A program made the position numbers and the translations under genes. From Leptolyngbya sp. SIO1E4 (GTDB taxonomy: Bacteria; Cyanobacteriota; Cyanobacteriia; Phormidesmidales; Phormidesmidaceae), in assembly GCA_010672825.2 (NCBI GenBank), contig JAAHFU020000003.1:186001-250000 (forward strand): DNA of 64,000 nt. Direction: 5' to 3'. Below, piece by piece: positions 45,046-53,970 of the stretch. Within the stretch, counting starts at the first letter, position 1, and each line of letters begins with the position of its first letter. The notes beneath the pieces were generated by a model that was not told the DNA's origin, made no database searches, and worked only from the letters and a program-made list of their open reading frames with translations.

Positions 45046-45605
45046 GTAACGCAATGCCAGAGAACCATTCTCCAGAAGATCGTAGACTTGCCGAGCAGCT
45101 TGCTAAGACAGGAGATCTCATGGATCTCTGCTTCGACGAAACTTGGCTGAGAGAATCGGCAGCAACAGAGGAAGCGTCTGGCGGATATGTTGAGGCGGGT
45201 CTCATGATGCGAGAGTATGTGGCTCGTTCCAAGACTGTTTTGCCTGAGCAGATAAAGCAAATGCGACTACAGTCCATTCTCTTCACAGAACTCCAGCACT
45301 GGATGTCATCTTGGCAACTAGGTTTGAGCTTTGAGGCAACCTACACCCAAGCCCGTCAACTGATCCGTCAGCATCTCCAGGCACTCACCTCAGAGCAACA
45401 AAACTGGGTGGATTCATTGCTTGCTGAAGATGAGCAAATATTGGAACCCGGCCAGAAAACTATTCGTAGCCAAGCGATCACCATGCTGTCTCAGATGTTC
45501 ACGCAGGAAGATTGGCAGGTATTGGCCGACACGGCTGCTCAGGGGATGGCAGAAGGCGTTTTGCAGGTTAGGCACTGGGAAGCTATCTCGCCAGTAACGG
45601 CTTGA
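45042..45605 (+). CDS. Hypothetical helical protein coupled to GNAT gene
   Basis: 187 residues, overlapping the GNAT gene by 4 bp (ATGA). Acidic and predicted all-helical, with AEQLAKTGDLMDLCFDETWL near the start and a Leu-rich centre. No motif recognised. The close coupling suggests it works with the acetyltransferase-like protein as partner or regulator. Confidence 0.6.
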   Translation: MSNAMPENHSPEDRRLAEQLAKTGDLMDLCFDETWLRESAATEEASGGYVEAGLMMREYVARSKTVLPEQIKQMRLQSILFTELQHWMSSWQLGLSFEATYTQARQLIRQHLQALTSEQQNWVDSLLAEDEQILEPGQKTIRSQAITMLSQMFTQEDWQVLADTAAQGMAEGVLQVRHWEAISPVTA

Positions 45606-46569
45606 GCAGCAGGAAAGCGTTCGTAAGCCTATTGAGGTTAGTCAAGCTGCTATCTGTAGCGTTTGACAGCAGCTTCTCTGTCTTGTCATGAGAGCATTTC
45701 ATCTCAAAACGAGACAACACCTTGCAAGATCTATAGAAAGAATATTGAAAACCTTTCAATACACTTATCCCCTTGCCCAGCAAAGCCTTTAAAGGCTTTA
45801 TTGAAAAATTGAAAGGATAAAACCTAAACCTAGCAATGTATTCTCAGTCGTTGCGTTCAGTGCGCTGCTCGCGTACACTTTTATGGCGTTGTGGACACAA
45901 CTGTCACAGCGTAGCGTGGTGAATAGATGGTGATTACATAATTACTCTCGTCTAAGAGTCTTGTCTGATAAGCCTTCTGGGATGTGTACTGACCGCCTCC
46001 TAAGCGGCAGGTCGCGCGTTCGAATCGCGCCAGTCCCGTTTTACAGGTCAATAAGGCCCCCCTTTCTGGAAGGTTAATTCAGCGTCTGGTCAGACGTTAG
46101 ACCTCTTGCATCCATCCTGGGTGGCTCCCTTATCCCATTTCGGGGGCAGGCTCCCACAGAGTAAGGCCCACTAGATTCAGTGTTTTATAGAACTGTTGCA
46201 GTGCGCTTAAGTGCCGTATTTTCATTGACAGGTTCCAGCCATTTCGCCCCGCCAGTAGCTGTGTCTCTGCAAAAATCTAAATCTGAATCAAGTTCACAAC
46301 AGTTACCCAGAAGCAAGATCGACATTTTCCTCATATTACATATTTAAAAAAGTTGTTGAAATAAACGTCTGCTTCTTTAGAATGAATTTGAGGAGTACGA
46401 TTCAATACCCGTACCCTTAAAAAGCATTTTTTGATACAAAATGGTTTCGCTTTTTTCTGAATCCTAGGCTCAGGCAGATACGGAGTTAGTGACCCATATT
46501 CATACAAAAACCGCCGCATTTGCCCTGTAACCTGTAGACTCAACGCGCTTTGAGGAGACGTGCTTAGCA
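45606..46569. other. Right end of mobile element and host intergenic region
   Basis: Contains the right att repeat (45993-46039) and nothing else that looks coding. Left of it is element DNA; right of it is the original host sequence upstream of the BmpA-type gene. GAGGAG at about 46551 is the likely ribosome site for the next gene. Confidence 0.6.
45993..46039 (+). other. attR: Right attachment site (attR): 3' half of tRNA-Arg
   Basis: A perfect 47-bp copy of 13204-13250 in the same orientation, lacking the D-arm and 5' acceptor strand, so it is not a functional tRNA. Sequence diverges immediately on both sides. Confidence 0.92.
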
Positions 46570-47760
46570 ATGCCACATCATAGACGACCTCGGTTTACCC
46601 GTCGCCAAGTTGTGCGGGGATTGATGGCCACCACTGCCTTTGGGATGGTGACCAAGTTTGGCACCGGCTGTAGCTCAGAACCCGGCAGTTCAGCCAATGG
46701 AGGCGCAGAGAGTAGCGATGGCGACTTTGTAGTCGGCTTCATTTATGTAGGGCCTAAAGACGACTTTGGCTACAACCAGGCCCATGCAGAAGGGGCAGCC
46801 GCCATGGCTGCCAATGTGGCGGGCATCAAAATTGTAGAAGAGGCCAGCGTTCCTGAGACCAGTGCTGTGGCTGAAGCCATGCGCAGCATGATCGAAATTG
46901 ATGGGGCCCAGGTGCTCTTTCCCACCTCTTTTGGATATTTTGACCCCTACATTTTGGAACTCGCGACAGAATTCCCAGAGGTGCAGTTTTTCCACGCAGG
47001 CGGCCTCTATCAAGAAGGTGAGCATCCCGAAAACGTCGGCAGCTACTTCGGCTACATTGACGAAGCTCAGTATGTTGCAGGCATCGTTGCAGGTCACATG
47101 ACCCAATCTGGCAAGCTGGGTTTTGTTGCGGCCAAGCCCATTCCTCAAGTCTTGCGCAATATTAATAGCTTCACCCTGGGGGCCAAGTCTATCAAGCCGG
47201 AGATCACTACTCAGGTGATTTTCACCGGCGACTGGGCTGAACCCGTGAAGGAGGCAGAGGCCACAAACAGCATGGTGGATCAAGGCATTGATGTGGTCAC
47301 CTGCCATGTTGATAGCCCGAAGGTGGTGATGGAAACCGCTGAAAAGCGGGGGATTTACACCAGTGGCTATCACGCGAATCAAGGGCCGCTCGCACCACAG
47401 GGGTACCTGACTGGCGCTGAGTGGGATTGGTCGAGCATTTACACCAGCTTGGGCGAGCAGTTCTTGGCGGGTAAAACGCTGATGGCTGGGGATATTCCCC
47501 ACCTGTTGCGCGGTGGCCTGGCGGATAAGTTCTGTAAGCTCTCTCCCTATGGCCCAGCGGTGACTGAAGAAGCCAAAGCAGCAGCAGATGCAGCCAAAGC
47601 GCAACTCTTAAAGAATGAACTGGTGATTTACCAGGGTGAGCTGAAGGACAATAAAGGCGGCATTATCCTCCCTGGTGGCGAGAATTACGAGCAGCAAAAC
47701 ATTGAGCTAGAAAAGATGGACTACCTGATTGAAGGTGTCTTGGGCAGTATCGAAGGCTAG
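46570..47760 (+). CDS. BmpA-family ABC transporter substrate-binding lipoprotein
   Basis: 396 residues. A twin-arginine-like N-terminus (FTRRQVVRGLM) runs into a hydrophobic segment and a lipobox ending at Cys34 (GTGC), so it is exported and lipid-anchored. The mature part has GFIYVGPKDDFGYNQAH, AMRSMIEIDGAQVLFPTSFGY and GYIDEAQYVAGIVAGHM, characteristic of the basic membrane protein / purine nucleoside-binding family. It would bind a nucleoside or related ligand in the periplasm and hand it to the permease encoded 8 bp downstream. It is the first host gene right of the element. Confidence 0.88.
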   Translation: MPHHRRPRFTRRQVVRGLMATTAFGMVTKFGTGCSSEPGSSANGGAESSDGDFVVGFIYVGPKDDFGYNQAHAEGAAAMAANVAGIKIVEEASVPETSAVAEAMRSMIEIDGAQVLFPTSFGYFDPYILELATEFPEVQFFHAGGLYQEGEHPENVGSYFGYIDEAQYVAGIVAGHMTQSGKLGFVAAKPIPQVLRNINSFTLGAKSIKPEITTQVIFTGDWAEPVKEAEATNSMVDQGIDVVTCHVDSPKVVMETAEKRGIYTSGYHANQGPLAPQGYLTGAEWDWSSIYTSLGEQFLAGKTLMAGDIPHLLRGGLADKFCKLSPYGPAVTEEAKAAADAAKAQLLKNELVIYQGELKDNKGGIILPGGENYEQQNIELEKMDYLIEGVLGSIEG

Positions 47761-47767
47761 AAACTGA

Positions 47768-48853
47768 ATGGCGATCGCACAAGCCTCTTCTAAGTCGATT
47801 TGGTCTGACCGCTGGCGCAGAACCGCAGAAGCCCTCACATTACCCACGGCTGCCTTGGGGGTGGCGATGGTGATTTTTGGCGTGTTTTGTGCACTCGCCG
47901 GAGCTAATCCCATTGCCGTGTATGGCTCTATTTATAAGGCGGCCTTTGGCAGCTGGAGCGCCTGGCAAAATACCCTGATTCGGGCAGCCCCGCTGATGTT
48001 AACTGCGCTCTGTACTGCCCTCCCGGCTCGCATTGGGCTCGTCATCATCGGCAATGAAGGGGCGTTAGTGATGGGGGGCTTAGCCGCCGTGGTGGTTGGC
48101 CTCAACATTGGCACCGCTCTACCCTCAGGGGTTGCTCAGGGGGTGATGGCGATCGCGGCCCTCGGGACGGGGGGGCTGTGGATTATGCTGGCGGGTGCCC
48201 TGAGGCACTATCGCGGCGTTAATGAAACGATCAGTAGCTTGCTGTTGAACTACATTGCGATCGCCTTCATCAACCACTTGGTGGAAGGCCCAATGCGGGA
48301 TGTTGAGTTTGTCACCAAGCCATCCTCGGCAGAGTTGGATGCGTCTCTGTGGTTAGGCACCCTGCCCAATAGCCGCATCCATTATGGGCTGCTGTATGGC
48401 CTCATCGTGTGCGTGATTGCCTATGTGCTGATCCAGCGGACGACGTTTGGATTTGCCGCTAGAACGGCAGGCGGCAACGTTCGCGCCGCTAGAATTGCGG
48501 GGCTGCCGGTGGGCAAGCTCACCCTGGCTATCTGCTTCCTTGGGGGCTCGTGTGCGGGGCTAGCGGGGATGGTGGAGGTCGCTGCAGTGCAGAAGCGACT
48601 GAACGAATCCCTGGTGTCTAACTATGGCTATGCAGGCATTTTGGTGGCGTTTGTGTCACGCCACAACCCGTTAGCCACGATTTTGGTGGCGATATTGCTG
48701 GGGGGGATTTTGGCCAGCGGCGGAATTTTGCAGCGATCGCACGACTTACCCGACGCCACGGTGCTAGTCTTTCAAGGAATTGTCTTTTTGTGTGTGCTGT
48801 TCAGCGATTCGCTCTACGGTCGTCTCCCCTGGTTTCAAGAGAAAGCGTCTTAG
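47768..48853 (+). CDS. ABC transporter permease (nucleoside/BMP type)
   Basis: 361 residues with about nine to ten hydrophobic helices. Hallmarks of the branched-chain/BMP-type permease family are visible: RAAPLMLTALCTALPARIGLVIIGNEGALVMGG (about 77-109), NETISSLLLNYIA (about 154-166) and FAARTAGGNVRAARIAGLPVG (about 232-252), the cytoplasmic coupling loop. It is translated directly after the BmpA-like lipoprotein. No ATP-binding protein and no second permease follow, although such transporters normally need both. Confidence 0.88.
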   Translation: MAIAQASSKSIWSDRWRRTAEALTLPTAALGVAMVIFGVFCALAGANPIAVYGSIYKAAFGSWSAWQNTLIRAAPLMLTALCTALPARIGLVIIGNEGALVMGGLAAVVVGLNIGTALPSGVAQGVMAIAALGTGGLWIMLAGALRHYRGVNETISSLLLNYIAIAFINHLVEGPMRDVEFVTKPSSAELDASLWLGTLPNSRIHYGLLYGLIVCVIAYVLIQRTTFGFAARTAGGNVRAARIAGLPVGKLTLAICFLGGSCAGLAGMVEVAAVQKRLNESLVSNYGYAGILVAFVSRHNPLATILVAILLGGILASGGILQRSHDLPDATVLVFQGIVFLCVLFSDSLYGRLPWFQEKAS

Positions 48854-49160
48854 TTGGGTAGACGACTCGTATGGGTAAAACGTAACCGTCAAAACAATCT
48901 GCAAGAAGGTCAAGAATTGGAAATCCTGAATTTCAATATGTTTCTTAAGCGGTATAGTCCCTTAAGTGGTATACGGTAAAAATTATACGTGCAGCTCTAA
49001 GGAGTAGAAAGAGTAATATGTCTAAAACTCCTCCTTGTCCCCAACTTCCTAATGTCCTAACCACAATCCGCAAAAATAGAAGAATATCGAGAATTAGTAA
49101 GACTATGGATACGAGGTTTATGTTCGCCTGCTGAAATTGCAAAGCTGACAAGGTGTGAGT
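48854..49160. other. Intergenic region before the eCIS-core gene
   Basis: A direct repeat TTAAGCGGTATA / TTAAGTGGTATA (about 48948-48976) precedes AT-rich DNA. No gene supported. AAGG at about 49150 may serve the following start. Confidence 0.4.
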
Positions 49161-52100
49161 ATGTCATTCCAGCACGTTCACCGTTCCAGATCCCAAAGCT
49201 CCCAGACCTCAAGGAGTACATCGCAGTTTACGCCTCGTTCATTTCTTGTCCCAGAACCTAAGCGTCCCCCAACCCAGAAAGAACTTGAGAATCAAGCCTT
49301 TCAGCAAGATAAGGTTGAAGTTACCAGGCTACAACTAAAAGAAAAATACAGCACAATCACGCCTGTAGAACAAGAAAGGCTTGGGATGCTGCAAGCCAAG
49401 ATGGATGACTTCTGGGCAAAACGGGTTGAACAGGCTAAAGCACAGCCAAACTTGTTGGAAATCCTCATTCGTAATGCTGAGGCAACCCACGTAACCGAAT
49501 CAAAAGTCTCTGTTCAGCCCAACACGCTTCAAACAAAAGGTGATACTACAGGAGATCATCTAGAGCCACCAGTGGAACGGCGCTCCAACAAAACAGTCAC
49601 GTCTGTAGAGCAAGAAAGCCCAGGGATGCTGCAAGCCAAGATGGATAACTGCTGGGCAAAACGGATTGAACAAGCTCGAGCACAGCCAAACTTGTTGGAA
49701 ATCCTCATTCGTAATGCTGAGGCAACCCACATCAGCGAACCAAACGTCTCTATTCAGCCCAACACGCTTCAAGCGAAAGGTGACACTACAGGAGATCATC
49801 TAGAGTCATCAGTGGAACGGCAACCCAACAAAACAGGATTGCCTGATGCTCTCAAAGCAGGATTGGAGAATATATCAGGATATTCCCTTGATGACGTTAG
49901 GGTTCACTATAATTCGCCGAAACCAGCCGAGGTACAGGCACTCGCCTACACCCAAGGTACGGTAATTCATGTTGCTCCAGAGCAAGAAGAACATTTACCC
50001 CATGAAGCATGGCACGTCGTTCAGCAGATGCAGGGAAGGGTAAAACCGACGATGCAAATGAAGGGAGTAGAAATTAATGATGATGAGGGATTAGAGAAGG
50101 AAGCAGATGCGATGGGCAACAAATTGAAGCATCGCCAAATGCCTGCCACTTTCCCTGCATCGATAAATTTGTCTAGATCACACGCTTTATTACCAATCGT
50201 TCAAAGGCAAATTGGCGATGATGGAGACCAAAAATTTGTAATCAATATCAAAACGAACGAAATCTACTTAGCCAAGAGAAATACGAGTGGTTCTTACGAC
50301 CTTTATTCCCAAAATTCTAATGGAGAGTATAGCTATAGCCTGGAAGTGAAAGCAGACGATCCCGACTACCATTTGTACGAAGAAGAAGGGTTTTCTATTC
50401 GAGTAGATCAATCAGGAAGAAGAGTGTATACTCTGATGCCGACTACTACAGAGCCAGATGAATTTACTGGACTCCATCAACAAGCTGGCGGGGGTGGTAA
50501 GGAAGGTGATTTTTCTTATTCTGACATGTCTCGTGCATTCCATAATGCACTTAAAAAAGTAGAGCCTGAAGAGGCAGATAATGCCATTAAAACAGGATCC
50601 AATCTACCGTTAAAAGAAGGCGAGATTGATCTGGATTTGGATCAGGATTTAGACCTGCAATTGATCCCATTTCATCTATCGACTTATCAAAACTTCCATA
50701 CACCACCCAATCTAAAGTCGAAAAAGAGGAAAGATGAGAATCCATGGAGACAGAAAGAATTAGACTTCACCAAAGAGGTCATGCAGTTGCCTGATGCGTC
50801 TGGCTTGAAAAAGATACTTCCTGAGCTAGAGGGACCAGAAGATAAGCAAAGCCAATTGCGCAATATTTATCCAGGCCCAATAGATATTGGTTTTCCACCA
50901 GACGAAGATAAAACACTGTTCGATTACAGCCGCAACAAAGCAGTATTTCTGCTTAACAAAAAATTTCGACTGGACGCCTACAAGAAAAGTGAAGCAGGTG
51001 AGAAATCCAGGAAAGCAATTACACATTCCTACTTGGAGATGCTAAAGACTCAAGACGACAGTACCGTTACTAACCCTGAAAGCTATGTGAAAACAAACTT
51101 AGGATTGAAGCTTACTCAAACAGAGAGTGATGATGAGTCTTTCGACGAGGATTCGGAATGGAAGTCAAGCGATGATGAAGTAGATCAAGACGTGTATGAT
51201 TCGGAAGATGATCTAGAAACAGCTTCCAAAAAGCGTATTACATACCTCAATACTTTGGGTACACAGGTAAAGCTGCAAAATACCAAAATATTAGAGGATG
51301 AGATAGCAATAAACCGAGCAAGGGAAGGAAGGAAAAGGCTAGTAAAAGGAAAGAACCTTCCATCTTTACGCCGGGCTGCAAAACGTCTGAGGAAGCATAA
51401 ACGGTTACTTGCTCGACTGGAAAAAAGGCATTCAAAGCAATTTCCAAAACTGGGCATCAAATTTAAGGCAATCCGTAAACAAAAGCAAAATTATGAAAAA
51501 AAGCAAGCGTTGTTGAATAAACTGCGCCCAAAATATTCTAACAACCCGATTTTCAAGAGGTATGATCAAGAGGTTGCTGCTTATGGTAGAAAGATCCCAG
51601 TCAAAGATTTAAGAGACAGATCCGAAGATTTGCTGTTCCGTATCGGAGAGGCAACTCTTAAGAAAATACTGGAGGAGGAAAAAAATTCAGTAAAGAGTCC
51701 AAAAAAACGAAAAAGGGAAGAAACTTCAATAAAGAGTCCAAGAAAACGACGTAAGAAACCCGTTCCGAAAAAGCAGAAAAATCCAGTTCAGCAGTGGGCA
51801 GATTCTCATGATGGCATAGCTATGTACGGGCAAAGCGATGGAAATAACTGCTTGATTTATGCGATCGCCTATGCAGTCGGGTATAACATTCCTCACACAA
51901 TAGTTAAGCGTATTAGGGCATCACTAATAAGAGCCCGAATAGCAAATAAGGGAGGCTTTTTACCCGCGTACGGTAGGTCAGTAGAGCTAATAGCGCAACA
52001 TATCTACGCCAGATTGATGGGGATGGGCAGAAGGATTCCTGCACTTCGCATTCAAATTGATACTGTATTGCGTGGTATTGCACCCGTAATCGCAGGAAGA

Positions 52101-52163
52101 GGAGACCAGACAGTTTATATTTTCCATGATGGCCTACATTTCTGGTGGCTGAAGCAGAATTGA
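49161..52163 (+). CDS. eCIS-core (DUF4157) protein with OTU-like C-terminal toxin domain
   Basis: 1000 residues from ATG 49161 (GTG 49155 also in frame). Two 80-residue tandem repeats (about 68-227) precede a DUF4157 domain (about 230-315): DALKAGLENISGYSLDDVRVHYNS, then HEAWHVVQQMQG with the HExxH motif. A long charged middle contains helical Lys/Arg-rich segments. A lysine/arginine tract (about 845-872) resembles a bipartite nuclear localisation signal. The C-terminal 120 residues have DGNNCLIYAIAYAVG (Cys about 895) and DGLHFWWL (His about 994), the OTU/papain-like layout. DUF4157 marks cargo of contractile injection systems; no tail genes are visible here. Confidence 0.75.
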   Translation: MSFQHVHRSRSQSSQTSRSTSQFTPRSFLVPEPKRPPTQKELENQAFQQDKVEVTRLQLKEKYSTITPVEQERLGMLQAKMDDFWAKRVEQAKAQPNLLEILIRNAEATHVTESKVSVQPNTLQTKGDTTGDHLEPPVERRSNKTVTSVEQESPGMLQAKMDNCWAKRIEQARAQPNLLEILIRNAEATHISEPNVSIQPNTLQAKGDTTGDHLESSVERQPNKTGLPDALKAGLENISGYSLDDVRVHYNSPKPAEVQALAYTQGTVIHVAPEQEEHLPHEAWHVVQQMQGRVKPTMQMKGVEINDDEGLEKEADAMGNKLKHRQMPATFPASINLSRSHALLPIVQRQIGDDGDQKFVINIKTNEIYLAKRNTSGSYDLYSQNSNGEYSYSLEVKADDPDYHLYEEEGFSIRVDQSGRRVYTLMPTTTEPDEFTGLHQQAGGGGKEGDFSYSDMSRAFHNALKKVEPEEADNAIKTGSNLPLKEGEIDLDLDQDLDLQLIPFHLSTYQNFHTPPNLKSKKRKDENPWRQKELDFTKEVMQLPDASGLKKILPELEGPEDKQSQLRNIYPGPIDIGFPPDEDKTLFDYSRNKAVFLLNKKFRLDAYKKSEAGEKSRKAITHSYLEMLKTQDDSTVTNPESYVKTNLGLKLTQTESDDESFDEDSEWKSSDDEVDQDVYDSEDDLETASKKRITYLNTLGTQVKLQNTKILEDEIAINRAREGRKRLVKGKNLPSLRRAAKRLRKHKRLLARLEKRHSKQFPKLGIKFKAIRKQKQNYEKKQALLNKLRPKYSNNPIFKRYDQEVAAYGRKIPVKDLRDRSEDLLFRIGEATLKKILEEEKNSVKSPKKRKREETSIKSPRKRRKKPVPKKQKNPVQQWADSHDGIAMYGQSDGNNCLIYAIAYAVGYNIPHTIVKRIRASLIRARIANKGGFLPAYGRSVELIAQHIYARLMGMGRRIPALRIQIDTVLRGIAPVIAGRGDQTVYIFHDGLHFWWLKQN
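49361..49840 (+). repeat. 240-bp tandem duplication in the eCIS-core gene
   Basis: Two adjacent copies (about 49361-49600 and 49601-49840), exactly 240 bp apart and highly similar, each encoding GMLQAKMD, LLEILIRNAEATH and GDTTGDHLE. The frame is preserved (80 residues each). Confidence 0.9.
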
Positions 52164-52638
52164 ACTTAGTGCAAACAAGTCGCTTCGTAGGCTGGGCACC
52201 CGATGCACCCGAGCGTTAAACGTTGGTTGCTACTCAAGACAATGGATTGGAACCATCAGCAATCTAACTTCGATGTGGAAAGCGGGAGCAATACCAGGTC
52301 TCAGTTTTGAGTTTTGAGTTGTAGGATCCTCCTGCAGCGGGATCTGTGGAGATTTTATCTGCAGCCGATATTGAGAGATTTGGTATAAACTGCAGCAGAC
52401 TCCCACAATGCAACAGAGCGCTGAGCCGAGTGCTTTTTCAAAAGAAGATCACTCGCGGTGATTGAGCGATCTCCGTCGTTGTGTTGCCATCAAAAAGAGG
52501 ATATTGCGAGAGTACACCTAGGGCGTGTCAACATTAATTCTGTCTTGATTGAGTCAGGGAGCGGATGATCTCTCCTGTGCCCATCCTAAAGTTTGGCGAG
52601 CAATGAGGCGCAGCTTCTGCTCCGCCTCTGAGACTGGG
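52164..52638. other. Intergenic region
   Basis: No gene seen. It holds a short GTTTTGAGTTTTGAGTT repeat (about 52301) typical of cyanobacterial intergenic repeats. Confidence 0.5.
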
Positions 52639-53157
52639 CTAGGGCAGCTTTTCCATCAGCGTTTCTAGCAGTTGAAGCACTTGATCAAGCTCTACTCGCA
52701 TTGCCTGAACAGCGCGCTCAACCTTGTCGAGACGCTGAGTCGTTGAAACGGGGGCCTGGTGGGAAGCAGGGGCTGACGGAGGAGAAGCGACCTGCTGGGA
52801 GGCTTGAACCGGCTCATTGAGCTTTTTGACCAAGGCGTCCCAGCTTCTGGCTTTGATGCCGAAGTGATCTTTAGCGGCTTTGAAGGTTTTGAACTGCTGC
52901 TGCAGGTGTTCAACGGTGTAGGCCGTGGCCTGGGAGACTTGCGCGGGTGGGGTTAAATCTTCCTCCACCATATCGACGACTTCATCAATGAGGCGATCGT
53001 GATTTTCGGCAAGCTTGGCAGCAGCCCCCAAAATGCGGGATGTGGCTTTGATCTGGATATCGCCTTCCTGACGGAGTTGCTGGGCAATATTGCGAATGCG
53101 ATCGCCCAGCGTTGATTTCTGAGTAGCTGACAGCATCGGAGAAGATGGATCGCTCAT
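52639..53157 (-). CDS. Hypothetical protein, helical with Pro-rich linker
   Basis: 172 residues from ATG 53157; a longer frame to 53202 would overlap the upstream gene and lacks a ribosome site. An N-terminal helical domain (STLGDRIRNIAQQLRQEG, AENHDRLIDEVVDMVEEDL) and a middle segment with FGIKARSWDALVKKLNEP lead to a Ser/Pro/Ala linker. A C-terminal coiled coil (RLDKVERAVQAMRVELDQVLQLLETL) follows. It starts 12 bp after the stop of the coiled-coil gene upstream, so the two are co-transcribed. No family recognised. Confidence 0.6.
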   Translation of the reverse strand: MSDPSSPMLSATQKSTLGDRIRNIAQQLRQEGDIQIKATSRILGAAAKLAENHDRLIDEVVDMVEEDLTPPAQVSQATAYTVEHLQQQFKTFKAAKDHFGIKARSWDALVKKLNEPVQASQQVASPPSAPASHQAPVSTTQRLDKVERAVQAMRVELDQVLQLLETLMEKLP

Positions 53158-53168
53158 GGAATGCCCCT

Positions 53169-53837
53169 TTATTCTGCAAGAATGTCTTGAATCGCTTGCC
53201 AAATGCGTTTGAATTTTTGCAGTAAGCCGACGGGAGTATTGCCAGACTCCTGCTCAACGGAATCAACCAAATGTTGAATTCGATCCATCCGATCAGCCAT
53301 CTCTTCTAAATGCCCGATCGCCTCCTCTTTTCTTGAGAGTGAATCGCGGAGTAAAACCGTCATTTCAGCAATTTCTCGCTTCAGCAACTCGTTCTCTCGT
53401 TTACGGCGAGTTTCCCACCCTTTGATTCCCGCTTTAGAGCGACGTTCAAATTTTAACTGCGCCTGAGCATCGTTGTAGAGGGTCAGATAATTTTCGCGTT
53501 CTGCTTGAACAGTTTCATACTTAACTAATAACTCACTGTGCTTTGCAGCTTCTTGATCATAGAGGGCAAGATAAGACTGTGCTTGAGTTTGAGCTTCTCG
53601 ATAAAGCGTTACAGTAGACTGATATTCTTGTTCTTTTTCTAAATATTGATGCTGAGCTTGCTGCAGCTGTTTTTCACCATCTTGAACTTGCTGTCGCAAT
53701 TCATTATTTTGCGATCGCAGGGTAACTAAACGTTGCGCTTCATCTCGGGAAGACAAAGGTTCTGGCTGTCGTGAATGGGGATGATTTATCCAGTTGTCAT
53801 AGGATTCATCCCGTCGATCTGCTCTTCGCATAGACAT
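53169..53837 (-). CDS. Coiled-coil hypothetical protein
   Basis: 222 residues. A basic, disordered N-terminus (MSMRRADRRDESYDNW) precedes a long coiled coil (about 40-215) rich in Gln/Glu/Tyr with repeated Y-x-x-L-Y-D/R patterns. A short non-helical break, SKAGIKGWETRRKREN, lies near 135-150. No membrane helix. It is probably a structural or scaffolding protein; function unknown. First gene of a two-gene leftward operon, divergent from the SDR gene. Confidence 0.6.
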   Translation of the reverse strand: MSMRRADRRDESYDNWINHPHSRQPEPLSSRDEAQRLVTLRSQNNELRQQVQDGEKQLQQAQHQYLEKEQEYQSTVTLYREAQTQAQSYLALYDQEAAKHSELLVKYETVQAERENYLTLYNDAQAQLKFERRSKAGIKGWETRRKRENELLKREIAEMTVLLRDSLSRKEEAIGHLEEMADRMDRIQHLVDSVEQESGNTPVGLLQKFKRIWQAIQDILAE

Positions 53838-53970
53838 CGCAGTGTGTCACCTCAAAGGGCCTCATAAGTGATGCCTTTAGGTTGCCCACGCGTCAGAAAC
53901 TTCAACTTCTTTTTACCTAATGTAAGGTGATGACCATCAAGTAACTCCAAACTGGGTTTAAGCAACAACA

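Larger units (their letters stand above)
13204..46039 (+). mobile_element. tRNA-Arg-integrated mobilisable element (about 32.8 kb)
   Basis: Bounded by two perfect 47-bp direct repeats: the 3' half of tRNA-Arg at 13204-13250 and its copy at 45993-46039. The bases differ immediately outside the repeat at both copies. A tyrosine integrase starts 135 bp inside the left repeat. Inside are a primase-helicase, a P-loop ATPase, a cell-wall hydrolase-like protein, MobC, a relaxase and many defence-type cargo genes. No VirB4, replication initiator of known plasmid type or phage structural gene was recognised. An integrative mobilisable element is the best description. Confidence 0.88.

Noticed and set aside
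44320-45910. CAACTGTCACA direct repeats as Tn7/CAST-type transposon ends
   Set aside because: Only three short scattered copies, no TnsB/TnsC or Cas12k genes; more likely IS-derived or chance.
46040-46569. Possible purine riboswitch before the BmpA-type gene
   Set aside because: I looked for the conserved guanine-riboswitch joining and loop sequences and did not find them.
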